Assembly (NCBI RefSeq): GCF_003337245.1
Contig: NZ_QPJE01000013.1
Coordinates: 1-61,700, forward strand
Source of the DNA: Halanaerobium sp. MA284_MarDTE_T2
GTDB taxonomy: Bacteria > Bacillota > Halanaerobiia > Halanaerobiales > Halanaerobiaceae
Direction of reading: 5' to 3'
DNA length: 61,700 nucleotides
In this document: positions 34,209 to 42,607 of the stretch, piece after piece
How positions within the stretch are numbered: position 1 is the first letter of the stretch
How the letters are laid out: each line of letters begins with the position of its first letter
Notes under the pieces: generated by a model
What the model was told of the DNA's origin: nothing
What the model saw: the letters and a program-made list of their open reading frames with translations, nothing else
The model's database searches: none
Made by a program: the position numbers and the translations under genes

Positions 34209-35185
34209 TATAATTCCACCTCCCTATCTACATATACATCATCAAATATTTCGTCTTTGTCCGGATATGGACTTTCTTTTGCAAATTCTACTGCTTCTTT
34301 TACTTCAGCATCAACTTCATTTTTAATCTCTTTTATTTTATCTTCATCGAGCAAATTCTGTTCGATGAGTATTTGTTCAAAATCAGCGATTGGATCTCTT
34401 TGTTTCCATTCTTCTTCTTCTTCCTTTGTTCTATAAACCTTGGCATCACTCTTAGAATGACCTTTCCAGCGATATGTCTCTGACACTATCAGGCTGGGGC
34501 CGCCGCCATTTCTTGCTTTCTTAGCAGCTTCTAAAACTGTATCATATACTTCTAGAGCTTTATTTCCATCTACTCTAACACCTGGTATACCATAGGCTTC
34601 CCCTCTTTTAGCCAGATCTTTAATCTTAAATGCTTTTTCTATTGAAGTTGACATTCCATACTGATTATTTTCACAGAGAAATACTACTGGAAGATTCCAG
34701 GCTGCTGCCAGGTTTGTAGCTTCATGAAAAGCCCCCTGATTCATGGCTCCATCACCAAAAAAGTTAAGTACAACTTCATCGCGGTTCTGCATCTTAAGTG
34801 CCAGAGCAGCTCCAACAGCTATTGGAATACCTCCCCCAACAATACCATTTGCCCCCAAATTATTTGTACTGGTATCAATAATGTGTAAAGAACCGCCTTT
34901 ACCTTTACAGGCTCCAGTTCTTTTTCCGAACAGCTCCGCCATCATTTCCTTAATATCAGATCCCTTTGCAATAGCATGACCATGACCTCGGTGGGTACTG
35001 CTTATATAATCTTCATCTTTTAAAGCATTAATTGCTCCCACTGCGGTAGCTTCCTCACCTATATAAAGGTGAGTTGTCCCGGTAATATCACCTCTGGAAA
35101 TAAACTGATCTACTTTTCTTTCAAACTGTCTAATTCTCCACATGTCTCTGTACATCTTTAATTTTTTCGCTTCAGACAATTCCAT
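34208..35185 (-). CDS. TPP-dependent dehydrogenase E1 alpha subunit (AcoA/PdhA type)
   Basis: Alpha subunit of the E1 component, 325 aa. The TPP motif runs from GDGAMNQGAFHEATNLAAAW (GDG at 144-146) to ENN (172-174). SSTHRGHGHAIAKG and CKGKGGSLHIID are typical of AcoA. It decarboxylates a 2-oxoacid or cleaves an acyloin, forming hydroxyalkyl-TPP that is oxidised onto the E2 lipoyl group. ATG at 35185 is 8 bases from GGAGGTG; the longer frame would begin inside that site. First gene of the minus-strand operon running to lplA, divergent from the PRD regulator. Confidence 0.92.
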   Translation of the reverse strand: MELSEAKKLKMYRDMWRIRQFERKVDQFISRGDITGTTHLYIGEEATAVGAINALKDEDYISSTHRGHGHAIAKGSDIKEMMAELFGKRTGACKGKGGSLHIIDTSTNNLGANGIVGGGIPIAVGAALALKMQNRDEVVLNFFGDGAMNQGAFHEATNLAAAWNLPVVFLCENNQYGMSTSIEKAFKIKDLAKRGEAYGIPGVRVDGNKALEVYDTVLEAAKKARNGGGPSLIVSETYRWKGHSKSDAKVYRTKEEEEEWKQRDPIADFEQILIEQNLLDEDKIKEIKNEVDAEVKEAVEFAKESPYPDKDEIFDDVYVDREVEL

Positions 35186-35567
35186 TGCCTTCACCTCCAC
35201 GCGTTATTAACTTATTTTTTTACATTTGTTCTATTTTATATCTTTTGTAAATTAAATGCATCTTAATGGTACCATCAGAAATTAGGTCTGTCAAGGTAAA
35301 TCTGATAATTTTTCTTAAAATTTTTTCTATTCTTAATTGTGCTTATAATCACTTGTACCGGGTACAAAACAGGGGGTTTTGTACCCGGTACTAATTAATG
35401 ATTAACAATTATAAAATCCTTCCACATTAATCTGGAAATATCATCCGAGTTATTTCATTGTTTTAAAAAATCTCCTGTGATAATATTAAACTTGGAATAA
35501 TACTTTTAATAATAGTAATATAGAGAAAAGTAAGATAATTTTGCAAGATATGGAGGTTTGACCATTA
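35186..35567. promoter_or_regulatory. Divergent promoter region of the E1 operon and PRD regulator, with GTACC hairpin
   Basis: 382 bases between divergent genes. GTACCGGGTACAAAAC (35355-35370) pairs perfectly with GTTTTGTACCCGGTAC (35376-35391), a 16-bp stem with a 5-base loop. Because both flanking genes point away, it is not a gene-end terminator here. TATGGAGGT lies before the regulator ATG. An AT-rich stretch at 35480-35520 probably carries the plus-strand promoter. Confidence 0.6.
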
Positions 35568-37571
35568 ATGCAGTTAACATATGAAAGATTAAATAAGATT
35601 ATATACCTTCTTCTTCAATCAGATTCTCCTATTACTATACAGGCTCTGGCCGATAAATTGACTATATCACGTCGCACAGTCCGAAAAGATCTCAAAGAAC
35701 TGCAGAAATTTTTGGACAAAAAAGGATTTAAACTTATTAAAAAACCAAATGTTGGTGTCTGGCTTGAGCTCGACGATAATGAAATGGAGCTGCTTCAAAA
35801 TGAACTGCTGGATAATCTCAAAAACAGCAAACAGCTCACACCAAAACAAAGACAGAACTATATTCTTAAACTTATTTTTGAAAATAGTGATTATAATGTC
35901 AGCGATCTATCCAGAGAGCTGTATGTTTCTGATGCAACTATTTATAAAGATCTGAAAGATATTAGAGACTGGTTAAAAAAATACAATCTGCAGCTTATAA
36001 AAAATGAAAATGGATTAAATATAGAAGGAAAGGAAAAAAACTGGCGCAAGTTTACTGCAGAACTGCTGGTAAAGGTTCAAAATGAAAGTATTTTAAATAA
36101 CTTTTTGAACATAAATGATGATAATTCGCGCATTGATCAATCAGTTTACAGATCTTTAAAAGATCTTTTTACAGATGTAAATATGGACAGGCTGATTGAA
36201 GTTTTAGAAAATATTTTAATTGAAGTGGAAAATGAACTTGATTTTTCCTTTACAGATCAGACCTTTAATGGGCTAATTATACACACTGCCATCAGTATAG
36301 AAAGATTAAAAGCCAATAAAAATATTGTGATGGATAAAGACAGTTTAAACAGCTTAAAAAACAAAGAAGAATACAGAATTGCAAAGTTTATTGCCAAAAA
36401 AATAAATAAAGAGCTTGATATTAGCCTTCCTGATTCGGAGATTGGATATATGTGCCTGCACATACTTGGCTCTAAATCTTTAAAAAATGTTGATACAGAT
36501 AACCTGGATGATCTGCTCAAAACTGTTGACCCGGAAATTATAGAAACTGCCAGCAGTATTATAGAAATGTCAGAGGATATTTTGAATGTCAGCCTGCAGA
36601 ATGATAGAAAACTGTTTACAGGTCTTATTCTTCATTTGAGACCAGCTGTCAACCGACTTAGATATGGTCTAAGTCTGCGTAATCCGCTGTTGGAAAATAT
36701 AAAGAAAAATTATCCCAATGTTTTTGGAGCGGCATGGGCTACCAGTATTATTTTTAAGGAAAAACTAGATCTGCAGATTAAAGAAGAGGAAGTAGCATAT
36801 ATTGCACTACATCTGGGAGCAGCATTGGAAAGAAGAAAAAGGACTGTCAATCTGCTGCTTGTATGTGGAAGTGGTATTGGTACAGCACAGCTTTTAGCTT
36901 CCAAACTGCAGGAAAACTTTGTTAATATCAATATCAGTGATTCGATATCACTGCACAGCCTAAAAAATTATAATTTAACCAGTATTGATTTAATTATTAG
37001 TACTGTACCAGTAAAAATTGAAGAAAAGCCTTTTATACAGGTCAATCCTCTTCTGCTGGAAGAAGATATCAAAAAGATTAAAGGTGAACTAACTCAGTTT
37101 AAAAACAGCCTGAGTTTTAATACATATGCAGAAATAGACAACTCTTTATTTGACAAAGATTTAATTTTTCCTGATTTAAATATTAATTCAAAAGAAGAAC
37201 TTCTTAATTTCTTAATTAATAAGCTTGTACAAAAAGGAATTGTTAAAAAAAATTTCAGCCAGTCTGTTTTTGCAAGAGAAGAACTTACATCCACAGAAAT
37301 AACAAAGGGTATGGCCATTCCACATGGTGATAACGAATTTGTGCTGAGATCACGTGTTGCAGTTGCCATACTCCAAAAAGGAATCAAATGGAGTGATGAT
37401 TCTAAAAATGTTAATATTATATTTCTGCTTGCCTTAAAAGATAAAGCCAAAGCTAAAAAATTTTTTAGAGTCTTTAATCTTCTGGTAAAAGATGAACAAT
37501 TTTTTGATAACTTAATTAGGGCAGATTCTGTAGATCAGATATACAGCCAGTTATCTAAAAACACTCTTTAG
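35568..37571 (+). CDS. PRD-domain PTS-regulated transcriptional regulator (BglG/LicR/MtlR type)
   Basis: Activator of PTS operons controlled by phosphorylation, 667 aa. Order: HTH (about 8-60, ITIQALADKLTISRRTVRKDL), second HTH (NVSDLSRELYVSDATIYKDLKDI, about 105-130), PRD1 (about 190-290) with TAISIERLK, PRD2 (about 305-405) with LHLRPAVNRLRYGL and ALHLGAALERR, an EIIB-gat-like domain with Cys433 in VCGSGIGT, and an EIIA-fructose-type domain with His586 in MAIPHGD. It heads the galactitol-type PTS genes and is divergent from the E1 operon, so it may sense and control both. Translation start follows TATGGAGGT. Confidence 0.93.
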   Translation: MQLTYERLNKIIYLLLQSDSPITIQALADKLTISRRTVRKDLKELQKFLDKKGFKLIKKPNVGVWLELDDNEMELLQNELLDNLKNSKQLTPKQRQNYILKLIFENSDYNVSDLSRELYVSDATIYKDLKDIRDWLKKYNLQLIKNENGLNIEGKEKNWRKFTAELLVKVQNESILNNFLNINDDNSRIDQSVYRSLKDLFTDVNMDRLIEVLENILIEVENELDFSFTDQTFNGLIIHTAISIERLKANKNIVMDKDSLNSLKNKEEYRIAKFIAKKINKELDISLPDSEIGYMCLHILGSKSLKNVDTDNLDDLLKTVDPEIIETASSIIEMSEDILNVSLQNDRKLFTGLILHLRPAVNRLRYGLSLRNPLLENIKKNYPNVFGAAWATSIIFKEKLDLQIKEEEVAYIALHLGAALERRKRTVNLLLVCGSGIGTAQLLASKLQENFVNINISDSISLHSLKNYNLTSIDLIISTVPVKIEEKPFIQVNPLLLEEDIKKIKGELTQFKNSLSFNTYAEIDNSLFDKDLIFPDLNINSKEELLNFLINKLVQKGIVKKNFSQSVFAREELTSTEITKGMAIPHGDNEFVLRSRVAVAILQKGIKWSDDSKNVNIIFLLALKDKAKAKKFFRVFNLLVKDEQFFDNLIRADSVDQIYSQLSKNTL

Positions 37572-37666
37572 TTTAATTATATTAAATTTCTGTCTCGACA
37601 ATTATAAAAAATTTTTATTCCACAATTTTATCACTATATTATTTATCAAAAAGGGAGATGTAATTT

Positions 37667-38152
37667 ATGAAAAAAAATTCTACATTACTGAATATTGATA
37701 ATATGGTCAAAAAAGATTTAATACTTATAAATGATCACTCTAAAACAAAGGAAGAGCTGTTCAAAAAAGTGTCCAATATTTTAATGAAAAAAAATATCGT
37801 TAAAGAAAGCTATTATAATGCACTGCTTGAAAGAGAAGCTGTTTTTCCAACAGGTATAAATACAGAACCAATAAATGTTGCCATACCACATACAGACAAT
37901 AAACATATCAAAAAAGCTTCTTTAATGGTGGTAAAGATGGCTGAACCTATCACTTTTAAGCAGATGGATGATCCAAATAAAGAAGTGAATGTTGAAGTCC
38001 TATTCTTTTTACTTATAGACGAAAAGGAAAAGCAGAGCAAATTTTTAAGCAAACTTATTATGGCTTTTCAGAATTCTGACTTTTTAAAATCTATCAAAAA
38101 GTCTGATGATAAGCATGAAATACTTAATTTAGTTAAAACAAATTTGCAGTAG
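37667..38152 (+). CDS. PTS EIIA component (fructose/mannitol/galactitol class)
   Basis: Soluble phosphocarrier, 161 aa. The phosphorylated residue is His75 in NVAIPHTDN, and the fold segments EELFKKVSNILMKKNIVKESYYNALLEREAVFPTGI and ADPI-like MAEPITFKQMDDP are as in GatA. It takes phosphate from HPr and passes it to the EIIB encoded 67 bases downstream. ATG at 37667 is behind GGGAGATG. Confidence 0.93.
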   Translation: MKKNSTLLNIDNMVKKDLILINDHSKTKEELFKKVSNILMKKNIVKESYYNALLEREAVFPTGINTEPINVAIPHTDNKHIKKASLMVVKMAEPITFKQMDDPNKEVNVEVLFFLLIDEKEKQSKFLSKLIMAFQNSDFLKSIKKSDDKHEILNLVKTNLQ

Positions 38153-38219
38153 ATTTTAATTTTACAGTGGTTAATTTAATTTTTAGCAAATTCTTATTAA
38201 AAAAAGGGGGTGAATACCA

Positions 38220-38507
38220 GTGAAAAAAAATATTTTACTTGTCTGTGGTACCGGTATTGCAACATCAACTGTAGTGGGAGAAAAAATTAAAGAAATTGCG
38301 AAGGAAAATAATTTTGATGTCAATATCAATCAGGTTAAAGTTACAGAAGCCAAAAGCCATCTTAAAGATAATAAAGTGGATCTGCTAATTGCTACAACTC
38401 AACTTCCATTTGAAGTTGATGTTCCTTATGTAAAAGGTCTTCCTTTTATTAGCGGAGTTGGAGAAGAAGAAGTAATAGAAGAAGTTAAAAATATATTAAA
38501 GGACTAG
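38220..38507 (+). CDS. PTS galactitol-type EIIB component
   Basis: 95-aa EIIB with phosphocysteine Cys9 in ILLVCGTGIATSTVV, the P-loop typical of GatB. It starts with GTG at 38220 behind GGGGGTG. It transfers phosphate to the polyol carried by the EIIC encoded next, 18 bases downstream. Confidence 0.93.
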   Translation: MKKNILLVCGTGIATSTVVGEKIKEIAKENNFDVNINQVKVTEAKSHLKDNKVDLLIATTQLPFEVDVPYVKGLPFISGVGEEEVIEEVKNILKD

Positions 38508-38525
38508 AGTAAAGGAGGAAATATA

Positions 38526-39854
38526 ATGCAAGCTGCTATTCAATATTTACTTAATCTGGGAGCACAAGTTTTTCTGCCAATTATAATCTTTATTATGGGA
38601 CTAATTTTTAAACAAAAACCCGGAAAAGCTTTTAAGTCTGGATTATTAATAGGTATCGGCTTTGTTGGTATTAACCTTGTACTTAATTTACTGGTGAGCA
38701 ACCTTGGACCTGCAGCAAAAGCTATGATCGACAATTTTGGGATCTCTCTCAATATTATTGATGTAGGCTGGCCCGCTTCTGCAGCAATAGCTTATGGTAC
38801 AAAGGTTGGCGCTTTTGTTATACCAATTGTGCTTCTGGTCAATGTTGTTATGATTTTCTTTAAGCTTACTAAAACCTTAAATGTTGATATCTGGAACTAC
38901 TGGCACTTTGCTTTTACCGGTTCCCTGGTAGCTGCTGTTACTAACAGTCTGACCTGGGGACTTATTACTGCTGCCCTCAATGCAGCAATTGTTCTTGTTC
39001 TGGCTGACTGGACAGCTCCCATGGTGCAGAAATTCTACAACATACCTAATATATCTCTGCCACATGGATTTTCTGCAGCATATGTACCAATTGCAATACC
39101 TTTAAATGCCATGATAGATAAAATACCTGTAATAAATGATATTGAACTTGATCCGGAAACAATACAGGAAAAATTTGGTGTTTTTGGTGAACCAATCTTT
39201 ATGGGACTTGTATTAGGGATTATTGTCGGAATGCTTGCCCAATACAGCATTCCCCAAATTTTGAATCTTGGTGTTACAATGGCCGCCGTTATGCTTCTTT
39301 TCCCCAGAGTGGTAAAAATTCTTATGGAAGGTCTGACACCTCTATCTGAATCAGCTAAAAAATATATGCGCGAAAAGTTCCAGGACAGAGAATTTTATAT
39401 TGGACTTGACTCCGCAATTGCAATAGGGCATCCAAGTGCTATTTCTACAGCTCTTATCCTGGTTCCACTGACAATCTTTTTAGCTGTAATTATACCTGGT
39501 AATGGTGTGCTTCCATTTGGAGATCTGGCCACACTGCCATTTATGGTGGTCATGATTATCCCGATTACAAAAGGTAATATATTTAGATCTACTTTAATCG
39601 GAGCTATTATCATCGGAGTTGGGCTGCTGATAGCTACCAACCTGGCACCAATGATTACATCTGCAGCTAAAACAACTTCTTTTGAATTCCCAGAAGGAGC
39701 CAATATTATCTCCAGTATCTGTGATGGTGGTAATCCTCTTACCTGGTTGATAGTTAAATTCATGAACCTGGGTGTAATTGGTGTTGGAATAATTGCAATA
39801 GCTGTTGTTGGATTTGGATATTATATATATAGAAATAAAGGTGCTGCCGCGTAA
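38526..39854 (+). CDS. PTS galactitol-type EIIC component
   Basis: Membrane translocator of the GatC family, 442 aa, with about ten hydrophobic segments. Motifs: IQYLLNLGAQVFLPIIIFIMGLIFKQKPGKAFKSGLLIGIGFVG, GWPASAAIAYGTKVGAFVIP, LPHGFSAAYVPIAIPLNAMIDKIP and SICDGGNPLTWLIVKFMN. Substrates of this family include galactitol, arabitol and other polyols. No dehydrogenase or kinase gene follows; the next gene is a methionine-pathway gene, so the intracellular enzymes must be elsewhere, possibly in the divergent operon or the 13-26 kb set. Confidence 0.93.
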   Translation: MQAAIQYLLNLGAQVFLPIIIFIMGLIFKQKPGKAFKSGLLIGIGFVGINLVLNLLVSNLGPAAKAMIDNFGISLNIIDVGWPASAAIAYGTKVGAFVIPIVLLVNVVMIFFKLTKTLNVDIWNYWHFAFTGSLVAAVTNSLTWGLITAALNAAIVLVLADWTAPMVQKFYNIPNISLPHGFSAAYVPIAIPLNAMIDKIPVINDIELDPETIQEKFGVFGEPIFMGLVLGIIVGMLAQYSIPQILNLGVTMAAVMLLFPRVVKILMEGLTPLSESAKKYMREKFQDREFYIGLDSAIAIGHPSAISTALILVPLTIFLAVIIPGNGVLPFGDLATLPFMVVMIIPITKGNIFRSTLIGAIIIGVGLLIATNLAPMITSAAKTTSFEFPEGANIISSICDGGNPLTWLIVKFMNLGVIGVGIIAIAVVGFGYYIYRNKGAAA

Positions 39855-39889
39855 AATATATGTGTTATAGATTATCATACAATTACAGC

Positions 39890-39972
39890 AGATGTCAGAT
39901 ATCTGAATTTAACAGGTGTCTGGCATCTAACTGTGTGTACCAGGTACAAAAAGACCTTTTTGTACCTGGTAC
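39890..39972 (+). repeat. Tandem hairpins after gatC: G-U stem plus GTACC palindrome
   Basis: AGATGTCAGATATCTG (39890-39905) pairs with CAGGTGTCTGGCATCT (39913-39928); the three non-Watson-Crick pairs are G-U in the plus-strand RNA. Nine bases later a GTACCAGGTAC...GTACCTGGTAC palindrome (39937-39972) differs by one central base from the copies at 2891 and 13091. Together they probably end the PTS transcript. Confidence 0.7.
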
Positions 39973-39999
39973 AAGTGATATTTTGCACAAAATTAATTC

Positions 40000-40028
40000 T
40001 TGACAAGATAAATAAACTATGTTAAAGT
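40000..40028 (+). promoter_or_regulatory. Promoter of the SAM riboswitch-metY transcript
   Basis: TTGACA (40000-40005), 17-base spacer, TAAAGT (40023-40028), 17 bases before the riboswitch P1 stem. Confidence 0.7.
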
Positions 40029-40044
40029 ATTAAAAAACAAATAA

Positions 40045-40149
40045 ACTTATCAAGAGTGGTGGAGGGACTGGCCCTTTGAAGCCCGGCAACCAGCAGTCTA
40101 TATACTGCCCGGTGCTAATTCCAGATGGATTATTCCTGAAGATAAGGAG
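40045..40149 (+). ncRNA. SAM-I (S-box) riboswitch
   Basis: Classic S-box sequence: CTTATCAAGAGTGGTGGAGG, GACTGGCCCTTTGAAGCCCG, GCAACCAGCAGT, ACTGCCCGGTGCTAATTCC and closing GATAAGGAG. P1 is ACTTATC (40045-40051) with GATAAGG (40141-40147). It is followed by a terminator and the metY-like gene, so high S-adenosylmethionine should stop transcription. Confidence 0.97.
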
Positions 40150-40159
40150 TACGTAATTT

Positions 40160-40198
40160 ATCCCACTTCTACTTTTAGGAGCTGGGATTTTTGTTTTT
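40160..40198 (+). terminator. Riboswitch expression-platform terminator
   Basis: ATCCCACTTCTA pairs with TAGGAGCTGGGAT and is followed by TTTTTGTTTTT. It ends 26 bases before the metY-like start. Confidence 0.9.
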
Positions 40199-40224
40199 AA
40201 AATAATATTCAGGAGGGAAATTAA

Positions 40225-41502
40225 ATGAGTTTAGAATTTGATACTTTAGCGGTACATGCAGGTTATAACCCGGGAGATAACAAAAAATCAGCTACTCTCC
40301 CCATTTATCAGACATCATCTTACTTATTTGAAAACACAGAACATGCAGCAGATCTTTTTGCTCTAAAAGAAAGTGGAAATATTTACACAAGAATTCAGAA
40401 TCCTACCAATTCGGTTCTAGAAGAAAGAATTGCAGCTTTAGAAGGTGGGGTCGGTGCTTTAGCACTTTCTTCAGGACAGGCAGCAGAAGTTGTTGCTCTC
40501 TTAACTATCTGTAATCAGGGAGACCATATTGTAAGTGGGAGTGCAATCTATGGTGGAACCCATAATCTATTTAAACATACTTTTAAAAAGATGGGTATAG
40601 ATGTAAACTTTGTTGATACAGAAGATCCAAAAAGCTTTGAAAAAGCAGTCAGAGATAATACAAAAGCTTTTTACTTAGAAACTATCGGAAATCCATCTCT
40701 GACTGTACCTGATTTAGAAGAAATAGCAGAAATTGCTCATCAGAATGGTTTACCGCTGATAGTGGACAATACTCTTGCCTCACCATACCTCTGCAGGCCT
40801 TTTAAATATGGAGCAGATATTGTTCTTCATTCTACAACAAAATATATTTCCGGTAATGGTAATTCTATCGGTGGTGTAATAGTTGACAGCGGTAATTTTG
40901 ACTGGAATACCGGAAGATTTCCGGGGTTGGTAGAACCAGATCCCAGCTACCATGGAATAAAATTTCAGGAAGAGTTTGGAGAGGCTGCCTATATCATTAA
41001 AGCAAGAGTACAGCTGCTGAGAGATTTGGGAAGTGCACCCAGTCCATTTAATTCTTTTTTAACCGCAGCCGGTTTGGAAACATTGAGCCTCAGGATGGAA
41101 AAACATTCGCAAAATGCACTTAAGACAGCAGAATTTCTGCAGGCAGATGATAGAGTTGAATGGGTCAGCTATCCAGGTCTTAAAAATCACAGCACACATG
41201 AAAATGCAAAAAAATATTTAAGTAATGGTTATGGTGGTATGATTGCATTTGGTGTAAAAGGTGGTAAAAAGGCAGCTGAAAAGTTTATCAATAACTTAGA
41301 ACTATTTCTACATGTCGCCAATCTGGGAGATACAAGATCACTTGCCATTCATCCGGCAAGTACAACTCATCAGCAGCTTAATGAAGAAGATCTAAAAAAG
41401 ACCGGTATCTCTCCGAATTTAATTAGACTTTCTATTGGAATTGAAGATATTAAAGATATTAAAGCTGATCTGGATCAAGCAATAGAAAAATCACGGAACT
41501 AA
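40225..41502 (+). CDS. metY: O-acetylhomoserine sulfhydrylase
   Basis: PLP enzyme that makes homocysteine (or methionine) from O-acetylhomoserine and sulfide (or methanethiol), 425 aa, the usual length. It starts [30 protein letters not shown]; the PLP-binding Lys206 is in [33 protein letters not shown] and [18 protein letters not shown] are family signatures. The SAM-I riboswitch upstream supports a role in methionine synthesis. Shine-Dalgarno AGGAGGG. Confidence 0.95.
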   Translation: MSLEFDTLAVHAGYNPGDNKKSATLPIYQTSSYLFENTEHAADLFALKESGNIYTRIQNPTNSVLEERIAALEGGVGALALSSGQAAEVVALLTICNQGDHIVSGSAIYGGTHNLFKHTFKKMGIDVNFVDTEDPKSFEKAVRDNTKAFYLETIGNPSLTVPDLEEIAEIAHQNGLPLIVDNTLASPYLCRPFKYGADIVLHSTTKYISGNGNSIGGVIVDSGNFDWNTGRFPGLVEPDPSYHGIKFQEEFGEAAYIIKARVQLLRDLGSAPSPFNSFLTAAGLETLSLRMEKHSQNALKTAEFLQADDRVEWVSYPGLKNHSTHENAKKYLSNGYGGMIAFGVKGGKKAAEKFINNLELFLHVANLGDTRSLAIHPASTTHQQLNEEDLKKTGISPNLIRLSIGIEDIKDIKADLDQAIEKSRN

Positions 41503-41626
41503 TTATTTTTCTTTGAATTAGAAAATTATTAAGTGATATCTGCAGGAATTAGTTTAAAATACGTGAATTATATAAATAGATATATTTTTTCATAATTTGT
41601 AAAATTTATTATTGAGGTGAAAATTA

Positions 41627-42592
41627 ATGAAAAATAAGATTATCATTTATATGATTCTTTTCCTGCTTTTATTTTCTTTTACCACTGCAGCTTCTGCAGA
41701 AGATCTCACTCACGAATTTGATCTAAGCATTGGAACTCTGAATGGTTATACTGAATATGAGATTGGAGCTATCGATTCTGATATTTCTTCAGGATATACT
41801 TTTAGAAGTCTGCTTGAATTTCCATTAGATGTAGAGATGATTAACATAAGCTACAGAAATAATTTAAACATTCAATCTTTAAATATTGGTGGTATAGAAT
41901 TTGATATTGCAAAAAATATCAATGATGATGCGGGGACTTTTAAGGATTCTGACTGGTTAGCAGCAACAGGAATACATGTGAAGGATATTATAGGCAAGTC
42001 TTCTACAGAAGTTGAAGATATAACTAAGTGGAATTTAAAAATTAAAGCACCTTGGAACTCAGCAGGGTATAACTGGGAATATTCCATAAATGTTGGATTT
42101 AAACAAGATAAATATGATTTAGTGACATATGATCTGAACCAGACTACTTTAACAAACATCTCTAATTATTATCCAACTATATTTCCTCCTAAAGGAACAG
42201 TGCAGAAAGTAGCAGGAGATAATATTACTTATAAAGCAACCTATGATATTCCTTATGTAGGTGTGGAATTCCAAAATAACCTCAATAATTTGAATTTAGA
42301 ATTTGTTATTAATTACTCAAACTGGGTTGATATGGAAGATGAAGATCGTCATCTTCTTCGAAATTTAAGCGCTAAAGGAAAAGGTGAGGGAAGTTCTCTG
42401 ATGATTGGCGGAAAAGCAAGCTACAAATTAGGACCTGCTGCAGATATATTTCTCAATATAGATTACAATAAAACAGAAGTTGATGGAAGCCAGAAACAAT
42501 ATTTTTCAGATGGAAGTTTTGCAGAAGGTATTGATTATAAAGCTGAACAGGAATATACACAGTATATGGCAGGAATTACATGGAAGTTTTAA
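41627..42592 (+). CDS. Omptin-family outer membrane protease homologue
   Basis: Predicted outer membrane beta-barrel endopeptidase, 321 aa. Residues 1-24 are a signal peptide ending ASAEDL. The rest alternates like a barrel and ends with YMAGITWKF, an aromatic C-terminal strand. Resemblance to OmpT runs through the length: LSIGTLNGYTEY at the first strand, KDSDW (Asp107, Asp109) matching the OmpT DQDW pair, DIPYVGVEF, YSNWVDMEDEDRH (Asp240, His242) matching OmpT YSGWVESSDNDEH. So all four catalytic residues and their spacing (133 versus 127) are kept. Omptins are best known from Proteobacteria. Alignment is from memory, not computed. Monocistronic. Confidence 0.82.
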   Translation: MKNKIIIYMILFLLLFSFTTAASAEDLTHEFDLSIGTLNGYTEYEIGAIDSDISSGYTFRSLLEFPLDVEMINISYRNNLNIQSLNIGGIEFDIAKNINDDAGTFKDSDWLAATGIHVKDIIGKSSTEVEDITKWNLKIKAPWNSAGYNWEYSINVGFKQDKYDLVTYDLNQTTLTNISNYYPTIFPPKGTVQKVAGDNITYKATYDIPYVGVEFQNNLNNLNLEFVINYSNWVDMEDEDRHLLRNLSAKGKGEGSSLMIGGKASYKLGPAADIFLNIDYNKTEVDGSQKQYFSDGSFAEGIDYKAEQEYTQYMAGITWKF

Positions 42593-42607
42593 TTTTTTTC
42601 TTAAAAT

